Shown here: piece by piece, positions 37,470 to 48,058 of the stretch
Position numbering within the stretch: the first letter of the stretch is position 1
Layout of the letters: the number at the start of each line of letters is the position of its first letter
Assembly: GCF_900129785.1 (NCBI RefSeq)
Contig: NZ_FSRC01000004.1
Location: forward strand, 310,001 to 374,000
Source: Algoriphagus halophilus
GTDB lineage: Bacteria; Bacteroidota; Bacteroidia; Cytophagales; Cyclobacteriaceae
Reading direction: 5' to 3'
Length of the DNA stretch: 64,000 bases
The notes under the pieces: model-generated
What the model saw: the letters and a program-made list of their open reading frames with translations, nothing else
What the model was told of the DNA's origin: nothing
Database searches by the model: none
Made by a program: the position numbers and the translations under genes

Positions 37470-38789
37470 ATGAAAAAGTTTATTTCGACGGTTAAGAATA
37501 TTTTCTCTATCGAAGATCTGAGAGTTAGGATCCTGAATACAGTCGGGTTCCTAATTATCTTCAGATTGGGTTCCTTTATCGTTCTTCCTGGTGTAGACCC
37601 AGCTCGTTTGGGTGATGCTCCAGAAGGGATTTTTGGATTGATAGATACCTTCCTAGGTGGTGCATTTAGTAATGCTTCCATCTTCGGACTAGGCATTATG
37701 CCATATATTTCTGCTTCAATTGTGTTGCAGCTATTGACTGTCGGAGTACCTTACTTTCAAAAAATGCAGAAAGAAGGGGAGTCTGGAAGAAAAAGAATCA
37801 ACCAGATTACTCGTGTATTAACCATCTTGATCACCATCGCACAGGGTATTGGCTACGTAAGTGCCACTATTCTTCCAACCGGTGCTGTGATGGTTAGTAC
37901 ATCCCTTTTCATGTTTAGCTCTTTAGTATTATTATCTGCCGGTACCATGTTCTGTATGTGGTTAGGTGAGAAGATTACTGAAAAAGGTATCGGAAACGGT
38001 ATCTCTATGCTAATCATGATTGGTATCATTTCTAGGTTCCCAGGTGCGATCATCGCGGAAACTTTAGAAAAAGGGACTTCTGGCATGTTGCTTTTGATTA
38101 TTGAAGCAGTAGTATTATTCTTTATTGTAGTTGGAGTAGTTGCTCTGACAGAAGCGACAAGAAGAATTCCTGTTCAATATGCGAAGCAAGTAGTAGGAGG
38201 TAAAGTTTACGGCGGCCAGAGACAATATATTCCTATCAAGGTAAATGCTTCTGGAGTAATGCCTATTATCTTTGCACAATCGTTGATGTTCCTTCCTGCT
38301 TTGATCGCTCAGATCTGGGCTTCGGAAAGTGATGTTGCGAATTACATTGGTAATACGTTCAGTGACTTTACTTCTTGGCAATATAATCTGCTTTTCGCAT
38401 CCTTGATTATCATCTTCACTTTCTTCTATACTGCAATCACGGTTAATCCAGAGCAAATAGCGGAAGACATGAAGAGAAACGGTGGATTTGTACCAGGTAT
38501 CAAACCAGGTGCTCCAACCTCTGAGTTTATTGATGGTATCATCTCTAAAATCACGTTGCCAGGTTCCATTTTGCTAGCAGCAGTAGCGATTTTACCTGCC
38601 TTGGCAATTATTGCAGGTGTGGGTGGAGAGTTTGCTCAATTCTATGGAGGTACTTCACTATTGATTATGGTGGGTGTAATTCTAGATACGTTGAGACAAA
38701 TTGAAAGCTACTTGTTAATGCGTCATTATGAAGGAATGATGAAGAGCGGTAATATGAAGAATAATCCTTCTAATTACCAAGTAGCTTAA
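37470..38789 (+). CDS. secY: preprotein translocase channel subunit SecY
   Basis: SecY forms the inner-membrane protein-conducting channel with SecE and SecG. The 439 residues show about ten hydrophobic helices. Family segments include FLGGAFSNASIFGLGIMPYI near 67-86, with the plug region just before it, and the cytosolic loop EATRRIPVQYAKQVVGGKVY near 228-247. The C-terminal loop has NGGFVPGIKPG. Its place between rplO and map is the ancestral one. Confidence 0.98.
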   Translation: MKKFISTVKNIFSIEDLRVRILNTVGFLIIFRLGSFIVLPGVDPARLGDAPEGIFGLIDTFLGGAFSNASIFGLGIMPYISASIVLQLLTVGVPYFQKMQKEGESGRKRINQITRVLTILITIAQGIGYVSATILPTGAVMVSTSLFMFSSLVLLSAGTMFCMWLGEKITEKGIGNGISMLIMIGIISRFPGAIIAETLEKGTSGMLLLIIEAVVLFFIVVGVVALTEATRRIPVQYAKQVVGGKVYGGQRQYIPIKVNASGVMPIIFAQSLMFLPALIAQIWASESDVANYIGNTFSDFTSWQYNLLFASLIIIFTFFYTAITVNPEQIAEDMKRNGGFVPGIKPGAPTSEFIDGIISKITLPGSILLAAVAILPALAIIAGVGGEFAQFYGGTSLLIMVGVILDTLRQIESYLLMRHYEGMMKSGNMKNNPSNYQVA

Positions 38790-38790
38790 T

Positions 38791-39564
38791 ATGATTCATT
38801 ATAAGACTTCAGAAGAAGTTGATATAATTAAAGAAAGTGCCGACATACTTGGCAGAGCCCATGGGGAAGTAGCAAAGTATGTCAAGGAAGGGGTAAAGAC
38901 CTCTTTCTTAGATAAAATAGCTGAAGAGTATATTAGAGATCACCAAGGCGTTCCTTCTTTTAAAGGATATAATGGTTTTCCCGCTGCTCTTTGTATTTCT
39001 GTGAACGAAGTAGTTGTTCATGGTTTTCCCAGCGATTATGAATTGAAAGATGGCGATATAATCTCAGTAGATTGTGGAGTCTTTCACCAAGGTTTTCATA
39101 GCGATTCCGCTTATACGTATCCTATTGGTGAGGTCTCTCCTTCTGTCTTAGCATTACTCAAGGCCACCAAAGATTCATTATATCTAGGTATTGAAAAAGC
39201 TGTTTTTGGAAACAGGTTGGGTGATGTAGGAAATACGATCCAAAAGTTTGTGGAAGCCAAGGGCTACACAGTAGTTCGAGAATTAGTCGGACATGGAATC
39301 GGTCGTAATCTTCACGAATCCCCAGAAGTTCCTAATTATGGCAAAAAAGGAAGTGGTCCCCTGCTAAAAGCAGGAATGGTGATTGCAATTGAGCCTATGG
39401 TGAATCTGGGTACACGAAACATTGTACAAGAGAGAGATGGTTGGACGATCCGCACTGCAGATCGGAAGCCTTCCGCCCACTATGAGCACACAGTGGCAAT
39501 ATTTGAAGATAAAACAGAGGTTTTGACAACCCATAAATACATAGAAGAGAATTTCAAATTCTAA
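38791..39564 (+). CDS. map: type I methionine aminopeptidase
   Basis: Map removes the initiator methionine from new proteins and uses two metal ions. The five metal ligands are visible: Asp in ISVDCGVF (near 92), Asp in HSDSAYT (near 103), His in [10 protein letters not shown] (near 168), Glu in AIEPM (near 201) and Glu in HYEHTVAIF (near 232). The 257 residues match type I without the eukaryotic zinc-finger extension. It starts one base after the secY stop. Confidence 0.97.
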   Translation: MIHYKTSEEVDIIKESADILGRAHGEVAKYVKEGVKTSFLDKIAEEYIRDHQGVPSFKGYNGFPAALCISVNEVVVHGFPSDYELKDGDIISVDCGVFHQGFHSDSAYTYPIGEVSPSVLALLKATKDSLYLGIEKAVFGNRLGDVGNTIQKFVEAKGYTVVRELVGHGIGRNLHESPEVPNYGKKGSGPLLKAGMVIAIEPMVNLGTRNIVQERDGWTIRTADRKPSAHYEHTVAIFEDKTEVLTTHKYIEENFKF

Positions 39565-39565
39565 T

Positions 39566-39784
39566 ATGGCTAAACAGACATCTATAGAACAAGACGGTAC
39601 CATTATCGAAGCATTGTCTAATGCAATGTTTAAAGTGGAACTAGAAAATGGACATCAGTTGATTGCGCATATTTCTGGAAAGATGAGAATGAACTACATC
39701 AAAATTCTTCCTGGAGATCGTGTAAAATTAGAGTTGTCTCCCTATGATTTATCAAAAGGTAGAATTGTATATCGTTATAAATAG
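39566..39784 (+). CDS. infA: translation initiation factor IF-1
   Basis: IF-1 occupies the A site during initiation. The 72 residues form one OB fold with [20 protein letters not shown] at the N-terminus and the [20 protein letters not shown] stretch near 48-67. This is the exact family length. It lies between map and rpmJ and starts one base after the map stop. Confidence 0.98.
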   Translation: MAKQTSIEQDGTIIEALSNAMFKVELENGHQLIAHISGKMRMNYIKILPGDRVKLELSPYDLSKGRIVYRYK

Positions 39785-39790
39785 ACTGAT

Positions 39791-39907
39791 ATGAAAGTAA
39801 AGGCATCTATTAAGAAGAGAAGTGCTGACTGTAAGTTGATAAGAAGAAACGGAAAACTTTACGTCATCAACAAGAAGAATCCTAAGTTTAAACAAAGACA
39901 AGGTTAA
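39791..39907 (+). CDS. rpmJ: 50S ribosomal protein L36, zinc-ligand-poor form (bL36)
   Basis: This gene encodes 38 residues from ATG 39791 to TAA 39907. The sequence starts [19 protein letters not shown] and ends [12 protein letters not shown]. The zinc ribbon of the common form uses three Cys and one His. Here only Cys14 remains, with Ser11, Asn27 and Phe33 at the other positions, so zinc binding is not expected. It lies 6 bases after infA and 4 before rpsM. Confidence 0.96.
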   Translation: MKVKASIKKRSADCKLIRRNGKLYVINKKNPKFKQRQG

Positions 39908-39911
39908 GATT

Positions 39912-40289
39912 ATGGCTAGAATTGCAGGTGTAGACATACCAGACAATAAGCGTGGCGAAATCGGGCTTACATATATCTTCGGAATTGGAAGAAGCTCCGC
40001 CAAGGCGATCCTGAGCAAGGCCGGTATCTCCTTCGACAAAAAAGCAGGTGAGTGGGATGACGATGAGTCAACCGCAATCCGTAACATTATTGCCGAAGAA
40101 TTCAGAACCGAAGGTGTTCTGAAATCAGAGATCCAATTGAACATCAAGCGACTAATGGATATTGGTTGTTACAGAGGTTTGAGACACAGAAAAGGACTTC
40201 CAGTTCGTGGTCAGCATACCAAGAACAACGCCAGAACAAGGAAGGGTAAGAGAAAGACAGTTGCTAACAAGAAAAAGGCAACTAAATAA
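39912..40289 (+). CDS. rpsM: 30S ribosomal protein S13 (uS13)
   Basis: S13 in the 30S head contacts P-site tRNA and the L5 bridge. The 125 residues begin [20 protein letters not shown] and contain [20 protein letters not shown] near 83-102, followed by [11 protein letters not shown] and a basic tail. It begins the alpha-operon order rpsM-rpsK-rpsD-rpoA-rplQ. Confidence 0.98.
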   Translation: MARIAGVDIPDNKRGEIGLTYIFGIGRSSAKAILSKAGISFDKKAGEWDDDESTAIRNIIAEEFRTEGVLKSEIQLNIKRLMDIGCYRGLRHRKGLPVRGQHTKNNARTRKGKRKTVANKKKATK

Positions 40290-40303
40290 AACCTGATTAG
40301 ATT

Positions 40304-40702
40304 ATGGCTCAGAAAAGAAACGATAAAGCAAAAGGTAAAAAAAGAGTTGTTAAGGTAGAAGCTGTAGGACAAGTTCACATCAGAGCTTCCTTCAACAATA
40401 TCATCATCTCTATTACCAATAATGCAGGTCAAGTAATCTCTTGGGCTTCTGCCGGTAAAATGGGTTTCAGAGGTTCAAAGAAAAATACTCCTTACGCTGC
40501 ACAGATGGCTGCGCAAAACTGCGGACAAGTGGCTTATGACTTAGGTTTGAGAAAAATCGAAGTTTTTGTAAAAGGTCCAGGATCTGGTCGTGAATCAGCG
40601 ATTAGAACATTGCAAAATGTAGGATTGGATGTAACGACTATCACAGACGTAACTCCTATGCCGCACAATGGTTGTCGTCCTCCAAAGCGTAGAAGAGTTT
40701 AA
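40304..40702 (+). CDS. rpsK: 30S ribosomal protein S11 (uS11)
   Basis: S11 lies on the 30S platform near the Shine-Dalgarno/anti-Shine-Dalgarno site. The 132 residues include [20 protein letters not shown] near 24-43, [17 protein letters not shown] near 56-72 and the C-terminal [18 protein letters not shown]. In Bacteroidota the 30S proteins around this site are thought to sequester the rRNA 3' tail. I cannot judge those residues by eye. Confidence 0.98.
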   Translation: MAQKRNDKAKGKKRVVKVEAVGQVHIRASFNNIIISITNNAGQVISWASAGKMGFRGSKKNTPYAAQMAAQNCGQVAYDLGLRKIEVFVKGPGSGRESAIRTLQNVGLDVTTITDVTPMPHNGCRPPKRRRV

Positions 40703-40720
40703 TTTTAAATTTGTAATAGA

Positions 40721-41326
40721 ATGGCTAGATATACAGGTCCTAAAGCAAAGATCGCCAGAAAGTTTGGCGAGCCTATCGAAGGGCATAGCAAAGCGCTTCA
40801 AAAGAAAAACTATCCTCCAGGACAACATGGTAGAGGTAGAAGAAAGAAGCAATCAGAATATGCTATTCAGCTTGCTGAAAAACAAAAAGCGAAATACATC
40901 TACGGAGTGTTGGAAAGACAATTCGCTAAGATGTTTGATATTGCTTCCAGAAAATCTGGAATTACAGGTGAAAACCTTCTTCAGCTTCTAGAAGCTAGAT
41001 TGGATAACACCGTATATAGAATGGGAATTGCTCCAACTAGAAGAGGTGCCAGACAATTGGTTTCTCACAAGCATGTGCTTGTAAATGGTGAAGTAGTAAA
41101 TATTCCTTCCTATTCTTTGAAGCCTGGTGATATTGTTTCCGTAAGAGAGAGATCTAAGTCTTTGGAAGCTATTACCAATAGTTTGGCTGGTAGAGGTGCT
41201 AATAAATATTCCTGGTTAGAGTGGGATAGCGCTTCATTGTCCGGCAAATTCGTCAGTGTGCCTTCCAGAGATGATATTCCTGAGAATGTCAAGGAACAAC
41301 TCATTGTCGAACTTTACTCTAAGTAA
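40721..41326 (+). CDS. rpsD: 30S ribosomal protein S4 (uS4)
   Basis: S4 nucleates 30S assembly and affects fidelity. The 201 residues have the [20 protein letters not shown]-terminus of the zinc-free form and an S4 RNA-binding domain ([20 protein letters not shown] near 93-112, then [26 protein letters not shown] core). It ends with [12 protein letters not shown]. In E. coli S4 represses this operon; whether that holds here is unknown. Confidence 0.98.
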   Translation: MARYTGPKAKIARKFGEPIEGHSKALQKKNYPPGQHGRGRRKKQSEYAIQLAEKQKAKYIYGVLERQFAKMFDIASRKSGITGENLLQLLEARLDNTVYRMGIAPTRRGARQLVSHKHVLVNGEVVNIPSYSLKPGDIVSVRERSKSLEAITNSLAGRGANKYSWLEWDSASLSGKFVSVPSRDDIPENVKEQLIVELYSK

Positions 41327-41364
41327 TTTTACTATTTTCAGCTTTTAAAAAAAGAACAAGATAT

Positions 41365-42354
41365 ATGTCCATACTAGCATTTCAAATGCCCGAAAAAGTG
41401 GTGATGGAAAAGGCCGATGACTTCCATGGCTTGTTTACTTTCAAACCACTAGAAAAAGGCTATGGAGTTACTATCGGTAACGCCCTAAGAAGAATTTTGC
41501 TTTCTTCGCTGGAGGGTTATGCCATCACATCCATTAAGATTCCTGGAGTGGTGCATGAGTTTTCTACCATCGAAGGTGTTGTTGAAGACGTGACCGATAT
41601 TATTTTGAATTTAAAGCAGGTGAGATTCAAGAAAGTTCATGAGGCTTTCGATGGTAAAATCACTGTGGAAATCAAAAATCAGTCTGTGTTCACTGCAGGG
41701 GACATTGCTAAGTTCACTTCTTCTTTCGAAATCTTAAATCCAGATTTGGTGATTTGTCACATCGACGAGTCTAAAAACTTTGAGATTGAGATCATGGTCG
41801 AGAAAGGAAGAGGATATCTACCAGCTGAAGAATCCAAACCAAAAGAGCAGGTGTTCGGGCAAATTGCCATCGATGCAATCTTTACTCCTATCAAGAATGT
41901 AAAGTACAGCGTTGAGAATACCCGTGTTGAACAGAAAACTGACTTTGAAAAGTTGATCTTGGAAGTATCTACTGATGGCTCTATCCACCCGGAGAAAGCA
42001 CTTCAGGAGTCTGCTAAAATCCTGATCCAACACTTTATGTTGTTCTCTGATCAAACTATGGTACTTGACTCTACAGGAGTTGCTGAACCAGAGCCAATTG
42101 ACGAGGAGTTCTTACACATGAGAAAATTGTTGAAGACATCTTTGGGCGATCTAGATCTTTCTGTTCGTGCATTCAACTGTCTGAAAGCTGCTGATGTGAA
42201 GACTCTTGGAGATCTTGCCAAACTTGAAATTTCAGATATGATGAAATTCAGAAACTTCGGTAAGAAATCTCTCGCGGAGCTTGAGCAACTTATCCAAGAG
42301 AAAGGTCTGACCTTCGGGATGGATATTTCTAAGTATAAACTTGATGAAGAATAA
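41365..42354 (+). CDS. rpoA: DNA-directed RNA polymerase subunit alpha
   Basis: The alpha dimer is the assembly platform of RNA polymerase. The 329 residues have an N-terminal domain ([20 protein letters not shown] near 26-45, [17 protein letters not shown]) and a C-terminal domain with helix-hairpin-helix features ([20 protein letters not shown] near 258-277, [19 protein letters not shown]). The 38-base spacer after rpsD is A/T-rich without a clear promoter. Confidence 0.98.
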   Translation: MSILAFQMPEKVVMEKADDFHGLFTFKPLEKGYGVTIGNALRRILLSSLEGYAITSIKIPGVVHEFSTIEGVVEDVTDIILNLKQVRFKKVHEAFDGKITVEIKNQSVFTAGDIAKFTSSFEILNPDLVICHIDESKNFEIEIMVEKGRGYLPAEESKPKEQVFGQIAIDAIFTPIKNVKYSVENTRVEQKTDFEKLILEVSTDGSIHPEKALQESAKILIQHFMLFSDQTMVLDSTGVAEPEPIDEEFLHMRKLLKTSLGDLDLSVRAFNCLKAADVKTLGDLAKLEISDMMKFRNFGKKSLAELEQLIQEKGLTFGMDISKYKLDEE

Positions 42355-42360
42355 ATAACG

Positions 42361-42894
42361 ATGAGACACGGTAAGAAATTTAACCACCTTGGTAGGAAAG
42401 CCGCTCACAGGAAGGCTATGCTTTCCAACATGGCTACTTCCCTGATTCTTCACAAGCGTATTTCAACTACGCTTGCCAAGGCTAAAGAATTGAAGAAATA
42501 TGTGGAGCCATTGGTTTCAAGAGCCAAAGAAGACACTACTCATAACAGAAGAATTGCATTCTCTTACCTGAAAAGCAAAGATGCTATCATCGCTCTTTTC
42601 GGTGAAATCAGTTCTAAAGTTGGTACACGTCCAGGAGGATATACTCGTATTATCAAAACTGGATTCCGTCTAGGTGATAATGCCGAGATGTGTATCATTG
42701 AGCTAGTTGACTTTAACGAATTAATGTTGAAGGATGCGAAACCAGCTAAGAAGACTACTAGAAGATCTCGTAGAGGTTCTGGTAAATCTGCTGCTGAAGC
42801 TCCTGCTACTCCAGCTGTTGAAGCTAAATCTGAAGAGCCTAAGGCTCCAGAAGCTTCTGCTGATGCAACTGAAGGTGAAACTGAAGAAAAATAA
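42361..42894 (+). CDS. rplQ: 50S ribosomal protein L17 with acidic C-terminal extension (bL17)
   Basis: L17 lies at the tunnel exit. The first 125 or so residues are the family core ([60 protein letters not shown]). About 50 residues follow of low-complexity sequence, first basic ([15 protein letters not shown]) then rich in Ala, Pro and Glu ([18 protein letters not shown]). The total of 177 compares with about 127 in E. coli. The strong terminator at 42917-42951 closes the cluster. Confidence 0.97.
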   Translation: MRHGKKFNHLGRKAAHRKAMLSNMATSLILHKRISTTLAKAKELKKYVEPLVSRAKEDTTHNRRIAFSYLKSKDAIIALFGEISSKVGTRPGGYTRIIKTGFRLGDNAEMCIIELVDFNELMLKDAKPAKKTTRRSRRGSGKSAAEAPATPAVEAKSEEPKAPEASADATEGETEEK

Positions 42895-42916
42895 GTTGAT
42901 CAACGACTTTGACAAT

Positions 42917-42951
42917 AAAAAAGGATTGGACTTTCGTTCAATCCTTTTTTT
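42917..42951 (+). terminator. terminator at the end of the ribosomal protein cluster
   Basis: AAAAAAGGATTG pairs with CAATCCTTTTTT around a 10-base loop containing TTTCG, and a T-run continues past it. The A-run on the left means it could also act on the opposite strand. Confidence 0.88.
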
Positions 42952-42967
42952 ATACCCCATCCATTTA

Positions 42968-42996
42968 TTTTCCTTACCAATAAATCTTTAACTTTG
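42968..42996 (+). promoter_or_regulatory. promoter of carA-eno
   Basis: A perfect -7 box TAACTTTG (42989-42996), followed by GGCAAC, lies 16 bases before the carA ATG. The best -33 candidate is TTTT (42968-42971) at a 17-base gap. The 5' leader would be very short, about 10 bases. Confidence 0.55.
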
Positions 42997-43012
42997 GGCA
43001 ACTTTCTAGAAA

Positions 43013-44110
43013 ATGATTAGACAAAAAGCGACTTTACTCTTAGCAGACGGAACAGTGTTCCATGGCACACTTATCGGAAACGCCGGTACCAATGGCGGCG
43101 AAATTTGCTTTAACACTGGTATGACTGGATATCAGGAGATTTACACCGATCCATCCTATACTGGACAGATTGTGGTTACTACCACTCCGCATATAGGAAA
43201 TTACGGGGTGATAGATTCAGAGGTTGAATCCGATTTCCCAACAGTAGCGGGCATTGTAGTGAATAATTTCTCTGATATTTATTCAAGAATTGATGCTTCT
43301 GGTTCTTTACAGGACTACCTTGTTGAAAATAAAATAACTGGAATCGCAGACGTAGATACCAGAAAATTGGTGAGACACCTTCGTTCCAAAGGAGCGATGA
43401 ATGCGATTATCAGTTCAGAATTTGAAGGAGACATAGAAGGTTTACAGGCTGAATTGGAGAAAGTGCCCAATATGGATGGTTTAGAGCTTTCCTCTCAAGT
43501 TTGTACCCAAGAGCCCTATTTTGTTGGGGATGAAAACTCCGAAATCAAAGTAGCCTGCCTTGACTTTGGAATCAAGAAAAACATTCTAAGAAATCTTTCT
43601 GATCGTGGTGTTTACTGTAAAGTATTCCCCGCCAAGACTAAATTGGAAGAAATGGAAGCCTGGAAACCTAATGCCTATTTCCTTTCTAATGGGCCTGGTG
43701 ATCCTGCTGTAATGGAATATGCTGTGGAAACCACAAAAGATATTTTAAATACTGGAAAACCTGTTTTTGGAATTTGTTTGGGACATCAAATCTTGGCAGA
43801 GTCAGTAGGGATTTCCACCTATAAAATGCACCATGGACATAGAGGTCTAAACCACCCTATTAAAAACCTGAATACAGGGAAAAGTGAAATTACTTCTCAA
43901 AATCATGGATTTAATATATCCAGAGAAGATTCTGAGAGTAATCCAGAAGTGGAAATCACGCACGTTCATTTGAATGATAATACCGTAGCAGGAATCAGAC
44001 TTAAAAATAAGCCTGCTTTTTCCGTGCAATATCACCCAGAGTCCTCTCCAGGACCTCATGATTCGCGCTACCTTTTTGACGACTTTATTTCTTTAATAAA
44101 CAAAAATTAA
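43013..44110 (+). CDS. carA: carbamoyl-phosphate synthase small (glutaminase) subunit
   Basis: CarA hydrolyses glutamine and passes ammonia to CarB to make carbamoyl phosphate for pyrimidines and arginine. The 365 residues have the CPSase small-chain N-domain (GTVFHGTLIGNAGTNGGEIC, FNTGMTGYQEIYTDPSYTGQ) and a class I glutamine amidotransferase domain. The nucleophile Cys is in FGICLGHQIL near 250 and the His-Glu pair in YHPESSPGPHDSR near 343. carB is not in the window. eno follows after 21 bases. Confidence 0.97.
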   Translation: MIRQKATLLLADGTVFHGTLIGNAGTNGGEICFNTGMTGYQEIYTDPSYTGQIVVTTTPHIGNYGVIDSEVESDFPTVAGIVVNNFSDIYSRIDASGSLQDYLVENKITGIADVDTRKLVRHLRSKGAMNAIISSEFEGDIEGLQAELEKVPNMDGLELSSQVCTQEPYFVGDENSEIKVACLDFGIKKNILRNLSDRGVYCKVFPAKTKLEEMEAWKPNAYFLSNGPGDPAVMEYAVETTKDILNTGKPVFGICLGHQILAESVGISTYKMHHGHRGLNHPIKNLNTGKSEITSQNHGFNISREDSESNPEVEITHVHLNDNTVAGIRLKNKPAFSVQYHPESSPGPHDSRYLFDDFISLINKN

Positions 44111-45412
<1,302 letters not shown>

Positions 45413-45430
45413 GTATTCTATAAACTACAG

Positions 45431-45462
45431 AAAGCAGTCCTTTTGGGGACTGCTTTTTTTTT
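45431..45462 (+). terminator. terminator after eno
   Basis: AAAGCAGTCC pairs with GGACTGCTTT across a six-base loop (TTTTGG) and is followed by a long T-run at 45454-45462. It lies 18 bases after the eno stop. Confidence 0.9.
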
Positions 45463-45510
45463 GCATCATTTTTGTACCTTGTTAAAATTAATTCTTCTAT
45501 AAATTAGACC

Positions 45511-45798
45511 ATGAGTAAATATTTCAAATACACGAAAAATTTTTATGTGCTCGGAATGCTCTTTTTTATTTTTTGGATGTTTTTTATCGATTCTAACAAT
45601 GTGGTTAATCAATTCAGGTTGAGTGGAAAACTGAATGAATTGAACGAGCAAAAGGAGTTTTATCAAGAAAGAAAAGAGATAATTAAAGCGGAACGAGAGG
45701 AGTTAATGAGTAATCCTGAACTTTTAGAGAAGTTTGCACGTGAAAAATATCTCATGAAAAAGAAGACTGAAGATCTCTATGTCATTGTTGAAAAATAA
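45511..45798 (+). CDS. septum formation initiator, FtsB/DivIC family
   Basis: This is a 95-residue bitopic protein with a short cytosolic N-terminus, one transmembrane helix (about 13-28, rich in Phe, Leu and Met) and a coiled coil (about 34-70, ELNEQKEFYQERKEIIKAER). A conserved short C-terminal module follows, with ELLEKFAREKYLMKKKTED. This is the FtsB/DivIC plan, in which the protein bridges FtsL and FtsQ in the division complex. It commonly lies next to eno in bacteria, which supports the call. It overlaps the next gene by 20 bases. Confidence 0.88.
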   Translation: MSKYFKYTKNFYVLGMLFFIFWMFFIDSNNVVNQFRLSGKLNELNEQKEFYQERKEIIKAEREELMSNPELLEKFAREKYLMKKKTEDLYVIVEK

Positions 45799-46324
45799 AA
45801 TACTGCTCGCATTTATTCTGGTTTTTTCATTGCATTTTGCTGCCAATGCGCAGCGTGAAATATATCAAGACTCCATTCCTTTCAAAGATAGATTATACTT
45901 TGGAGGTAATTTCGGGATGCAGTTTGGTTCAGTTACCCTACTTGACTTATCTCCCTTGGTTGGAGTGATGATTACTCCTAGGTTCTCATCTGGGGTTGGA
46001 ATTACCTATCAGTATTTTAATGATAAAAGATACATTGGCGGTGAAACCTCATCGTATGGTGGAAGAGTGTTTTCAAGATATAATGTGCTGCCAAATATTT
46101 TCACTCAGGCAGAATTTGAATCTATCAATTTTGACAATTATAATATTCTCCAAGACCGGTTTGAAAGAATTTGGGCAAACTCTCTTTTCTTAGGAGGTGG
46201 CTACTTTGCACCTTTTGGACCAAGGGGAGGAGCAAACTTTACTTTTCTTTATAATGTCCTTCATGACAACTTAAGATCACCCTATGGTGAACCTTATGTA
46301 ATTAGGGTTGGTTTTGTACTCTAA
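45779..46324 (+). CDS. small exported outer-membrane beta-barrel-like protein
   Basis: The 181 residues start with a clear signal peptide (about 1-24, ending AANAQ). The rest has alternating hydrophobic and aromatic strands (FGGNFGMQFGSVTLLDLSPL near 42-61, SGVGITYQYF, FLGGGYFAPFG) and ends in YVIRVGFVL. The ending and strand pattern suggest a small outer-membrane barrel. I do not recognise a named family and no function is assigned. Its start lies inside the FtsB/DivIC-like gene, and cysE follows after 23 bases, so the four genes 45511-48058 are likely one unit. Confidence 0.75.
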   Translation: MSLLKNKILLAFILVFSLHFAANAQREIYQDSIPFKDRLYFGGNFGMQFGSVTLLDLSPLVGVMITPRFSSGVGITYQYFNDKRYIGGETSSYGGRVFSRYNVLPNIFTQAEFESINFDNYNILQDRFERIWANSLFLGGGYFAPFGPRGGANFTFLYNVLHDNLRSPYGEPYVIRVGFVL

Positions 46325-46347
46325 ACAAGTGGGCTAAATCACATTCT

Positions 46348-47193
46348 ATGGATTCCTTCATTTCAAAAATTTTCGAGGCTAATAAAAAGTGCTCTGACTG
46401 TCCATCTCCAAAAGCAATTCAGGAGTTTTTCAGAGAGTTATTGGGTCTTTTGTTTCCAGAATTTGCCCATACAAGGTTCAAAGAGGAGATTGAAATCGCT
46501 GCCAAATTTTCTATTCTAGAAAGGTCATTGGCATCCATTTTATCTAGAAACAATAATTTGCATTCTGGAGATGGGGACCAGATTGCTCATGATTTTTTCA
46601 GGTCTTTAAATACTGTTTATGATTATCTCCATGAAGATGTTGATGCCATATACGTAGGTGACCCTGCCGCAAAATCCAGGACGGAAATCTTAAGAAGCTA
46701 CCCGGGTTTTTATGCCATAGCAGCTTATAGAATTGCTAACCTATTACACAAATTAGGAGTTTCCTTGATCCCTAGGATGATTACTGAATATGCTCATAGC
46801 AAAACTGGGATAGAAATTCACCCTGGAGCAACCATAGGGCAACACTTCTGCATCGACCATGGTACAGGAGTGGTGATAGGTGAAACTACCATTATTGGTG
46901 ATCATGTGAAGATTTACCAAGGAGTTACTTTAGGAGCACTGAGCGTAAATAAGGAAGATGCGGATAAGAAACGGCATCCCACCATCGAAGATCATGTAAT
47001 CATATATTCAGGAGCCACAATTTTAGGAGGAAAAACTATTATTGGAGCAAATAGTGTAATTGGTGGAAATGTGTGGCTCACTAAAAGCGTTCCAGCGGGA
47101 AGCAAAGTATATTACCAGACCCAGATGTACCATACTGGCAGTGAAGTGACAGATATGTATGTCTTCAAAAATGATAACAATGAAGTTATTTGA
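46348..47193 (+). CDS. cysE: serine O-acetyltransferase
   Basis: This enzyme transfers acetyl from acetyl-CoA to serine, the first step of cysteine synthesis. The 281 residues have a helical N-domain and a C-terminal left-handed beta-helix of hexapeptide repeats from about 155 (GIEIHPGATIGQHFCIDHGT, GVVIGETTIIGDHVKIYQGV). The catalytic DHGTGVVIGE segment is intact. The longer N-terminus is usual for the Bacteroidota type. The last 14 bases overlap the start of cysM, and the two products may form the cysteine synthase complex. Confidence 0.95.
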   Translation: MDSFISKIFEANKKCSDCPSPKAIQEFFRELLGLLFPEFAHTRFKEEIEIAAKFSILERSLASILSRNNNLHSGDGDQIAHDFFRSLNTVYDYLHEDVDAIYVGDPAAKSRTEILRSYPGFYAIAAYRIANLLHKLGVSLIPRMITEYAHSKTGIEIHPGATIGQHFCIDHGTGVVIGETTIIGDHVKIYQGVTLGALSVNKEDADKKRHPTIEDHVIIYSGATILGGKTIIGANSVIGGNVWLTKSVPAGSKVYYQTQMYHTGSEVTDMYVFKNDNNEVI

Positions 47194-48058
47194 ATTAGTA
47201 GGAAATACCCCTTTAATAGAGCTTCAGGCTATTCCAACTAACCCCAAAGTAAAAATCTTATGTAAGCTGGAAGGACAAAACCCCGGAGGGAGCGTAAAGG
47301 ATCGTGCGGCTTACAATATGATCAAATCGGCATTGGATCGAGGAGATATCAAAAAAGGAGATAAGCTAGTAGAGGCCACCAGTGGAAATACAGGGATTGC
47401 TTTGGCGATGATTGCCAAAGTGATGGGCCTGGATATGACGTTGATAATGCCTGATAACTCCACTCGAGAACGGGTACTTTCTATAGAAGCGTATGGAGCT
47501 CGCGTAATCTTGACTCCTGCTGCTCAAACCATCGAGTATTCCAGAACTCTTGCTGAAAAAATGAGCGCGGAAGAAGGATATTATATGCTGAATCAATTCG
47601 GGAACAAGGATAATTATCTAGCACATTATAAAACCACTGGGCCTGAAATCTGGAAGGATACCCAAGGGAAAATCACCCATTTTGTTTCGGCAATGGGGAC
47701 TACAGGTACCATCATGGGGGTTTCCATGTATCTAAAAGAGCAAAATCCCCAGGTACAAATTGTAGGAACCCAACCCACAGATGGATCCAGTATACCTGGG
47801 ATCAGAAGATGGTCTCCAGAATTTTTGCCAGCTATATTTGATTCCTCTAGAGTGGATCAGGTAATCGATGTAAGTCAAGATCAAGCCACTGAAATGACCA
47901 GAAGAATGGCCAAGGAAGAGGGGGTCTTAGCTGGTATGAGTAGTGGTGGCGCATTACACGCCGCCATCGAACTTTCTAAAACCTTGGAAGAAGGAGTAAT
48001 CGTTTGTATAACCTGTGACCGGGGAGATCGTTATCTAAGCTCGGACTTGTTTGGTTAA
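47180..48058 (+). CDS. cysM: O-acetylserine sulfhydrylase (cysteine synthase)
   Basis: This PLP enzyme converts O-acetylserine and sulfide to cysteine. I chose the ATG at 47180 (MKLFELVGNTPLIELQ, 292 residues), the normal family N-terminus, over the in-frame ATG at 47159. The PLP lysine is Lys40 in NPGGSVKDRAAYN. The phosphate and substrate loops are EATSGNTGIALAM near 63 and SAMGTTGTIMGVS near 170. The compact length and lack of the CysK-type insert suggest the CysM subfamily. Its stop overlaps the stop of the convergent gene. Confidence 0.94.
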   Translation: MKLFELVGNTPLIELQAIPTNPKVKILCKLEGQNPGGSVKDRAAYNMIKSALDRGDIKKGDKLVEATSGNTGIALAMIAKVMGLDMTLIMPDNSTRERVLSIEAYGARVILTPAAQTIEYSRTLAEKMSAEEGYYMLNQFGNKDNYLAHYKTTGPEIWKDTQGKITHFVSAMGTTGTIMGVSMYLKEQNPQVQIVGTQPTDGSSIPGIRRWSPEFLPAIFDSSRVDQVIDVSQDQATEMTRRMAKEEGVLAGMSSGGALHAAIELSKTLEEGVIVCITCDRGDRYLSSDLFG

